Below, in pieces: positions 5,399 through 6,215 of a stretch of 6,215 bases of DNA; position 1 is the stretch's first letter, and each line of letters starts with the position of its first letter. Position numbers and translations under genes: made by a program. The stretch spans positions 1 to 6,215 of the forward strand of contig JAAYFA010000276.1 of NCBI GenBank assembly GCA_012728445.1, read 5' to 3'. The notes beneath the pieces are model-generated. The model ran no database searches. It was not told where the DNA came from and saw only the letters and a program-made list of their open reading frames with translations. This stretch comes from Clostridiales bacterium (GTDB lineage: Bacteria; Bacillota; Clostridia; Oscillospirales; Acutalibacteraceae).

Positions 5399-6215
5399 TT
5401 ACTTGTATTTCGGTCTTGCGACATAGGATGTGTGGAGAATCTCATGCGCTTTGTGGCTGCCGTAGGAGCCGAGGTATTCTTCGTAAAGGCGCTTGACGAC
5501 TTCACTTTCGTGCGATTTTCTCGTGGGTAAATCCTTGTCCGCTTCGTAAAGGGCTGCGGCTCTGCGGCTGCTCAAATCGATAAAGTTGCGTACAACCGCG
5601 TGCTGAATAGGCTGGCCGCCGCCGTTAACGCAACCGCCCGGGCAACCCATAATTTCAATAAAGTGGTAATTGGCGGTGCCATCTTTCACTCGTTCCATCA
5701 CGGCATTTGCGTTGGCAAGGCCGCTTGCGACACAAACATTGATGTCCATGCCCGCGATGTTGTAGGTGGCTTCCTTAACGCCTTCAATACCTCTGACTTC
5801 TCTAAAGTCAACGTTGGGCAGGTCTTCACCGGTGAGTACGTCCGCTGCGGTTCTAAGAGCCGCTTCCATGACGCCGCCCGTTGCGCCGAAAATAACAGCC
5901 GCGCCGGAGGACTCGCCAAGCGGGTTGTCAAACTCTTCGTCAGGCAGTTTGGGGAAGAAGATGCCGGCGGTGTCAATCATTCTCGCAAGCTCGCGCGTGG
6001 TTAAAGCAATGTCAACATCCGGGTATCCGGAGGCGCTTTGGTCGTCGCGCTGGCTTTCGAATTTCTTCGCCGTGCAAGGCATGATGCCCACGACAAATAT
6101 ATCTTTCGGGTCAAGACCCATTTTTTCCGCATACCAGGTTTTACTGATGGCACCAAACATCTGCTGTGGGGATTTGCAAGTGGACAGATGCGGTATTTGC
6201 TCGGGATAATAATGC
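5399..6215 (-). CDS. [FeFe]-hydrogenase catalytic subunit, C-terminal part (H-cluster domain)
   Basis: The frame is open through the right edge, so only 271 C-terminal residues are visible; the Met at 6160 is internal, since HYYPEQIPHLSTCKSPQQ precedes it in frame. Numbering visible residues, STCKSPQQMFGAISKTWYAEK (11-31) is the conserved stretch after the L1 loop. MPCTAKKFE (45-53) is the L2 motif with H-cluster ligand Cys47. GCPGGCVNGGGQP (190-202) is the L3 motif with ligands Cys191 and Cys195. The tail RKSHES...LYEEYLG...SHKAHEILHTSY is typical of clostridial catalytic subunits. The L1 motif (TSCCPxW) and any N-terminal Fe-S domains lie outside. The enzyme reduces protons to H2 with electrons from ferredoxin and/or NADH; the missing N-terminus would show which. 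Three of the four cubane-binding cysteines are seen and intact. A strong terminator follows 11 nt downstream, so this is the last gene of its transcript. Confidence 0.96.
   Translation of the reverse strand, partial: HYYPEQIPHLSTCKSPQQMFGAISKTWYAEKMGLDPKDIFVVGIMPCTAKKFESQRDDQSASGYPDVDIALTTRELARMIDTAGIFFPKLPDEEFDNPLGESSGAAVIFGATGGVMEAALRTAADVLTGEDLPNVDFREVRGIEGVKEATYNIAGMDINVCVASGLANANAVMERVKDGTANYHFIEIMGCPGGCVNGGGQPIQHAVVRNFIDLSSRRAAALYEADKDLPTRKSHESEVVKRLYEEYLGSYGSHKAHEILHTSYVARPKYK

Noticed and set aside
5600..6209. Two long plus-strand frames opposite the hydrogenase gene (5600-6004 and 5766-6209)
   Set aside because: Both are antisense to conserved H-cluster motifs in a GC-rich gene and lack ribosome binding sites; shadows.

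Overview
The window looks like a chromosomal segment from a strictly anaerobic, fermentative low-to-mid GC Firmicute (Clostridia, possibly Oscillospiraceae-like). This rests on an [FeFe]-hydrogenase with clostridial H-cluster motifs, strong AGGAGG-type ribosome binding sites, frequent GTG/TTG starts, and an ECF sigma/anti-sigma pair of a style common in Clostridia. The taxonomic call is inference, since no rRNA or marker gene beyond guaB is present.

Layout, left to right. (1) Positions 1-1581, minus strand: an AT-rich two-gene signalling operon. A predicted autoregulatory ECF promoter (TGTAAC, 16-bp spacer, AGTC) drives a 164-aa ECF sigma factor. Its last 8 nt overlap the start of a membrane anti-sigma factor with an N-terminal HxxxCxxC zinc-finger, one membrane helix and a DUF4825-like extracytoplasmic region; this gene runs off the left edge. 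(2) Positions 1582-1783: an intergenic stretch with a likely guaB terminator, three tandem 7-bp units and a start-less open frame. (3) Positions 1784-3330, minus strand: guaB (IMP dehydrogenase) with an extended -10 sigma-A promoter and a strong SD. (4) Positions 3403-5328, plus strand, divergent from guaB: a sigma-A promoter and two translationally coupled genes, a polytopic DUF2157-family membrane protein and a small membrane-anchored GDYXXLXY-family protein. (5) Positions 5355-5387: a 15-bp-stem terminator shared by convergent units. (6) Positions 5399-6215, minus strand: the C-terminal part of an [FeFe]-hydrogenase catalytic subunit, cut by the right edge.

How the parts work together: the sigma/anti-sigma pair should form an envelope-signal module whose target genes are not visible. 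guaB supplies XMP for guanine nucleotide synthesis, and the hydrogenase disposes of fermentation electrons as H2. The DUF2157/GDYXXLXY pair is a recurrent gene pair of unknown function. Nothing suggests that the four units form one pathway. I see no mobile element, CRISPR array, tRNA or rRNA. The least-understood contents are the DUF2157/GDYXXLXY operon and the sensor half of the anti-sigma factor; I did not find convincing evidence of a wholly new system.
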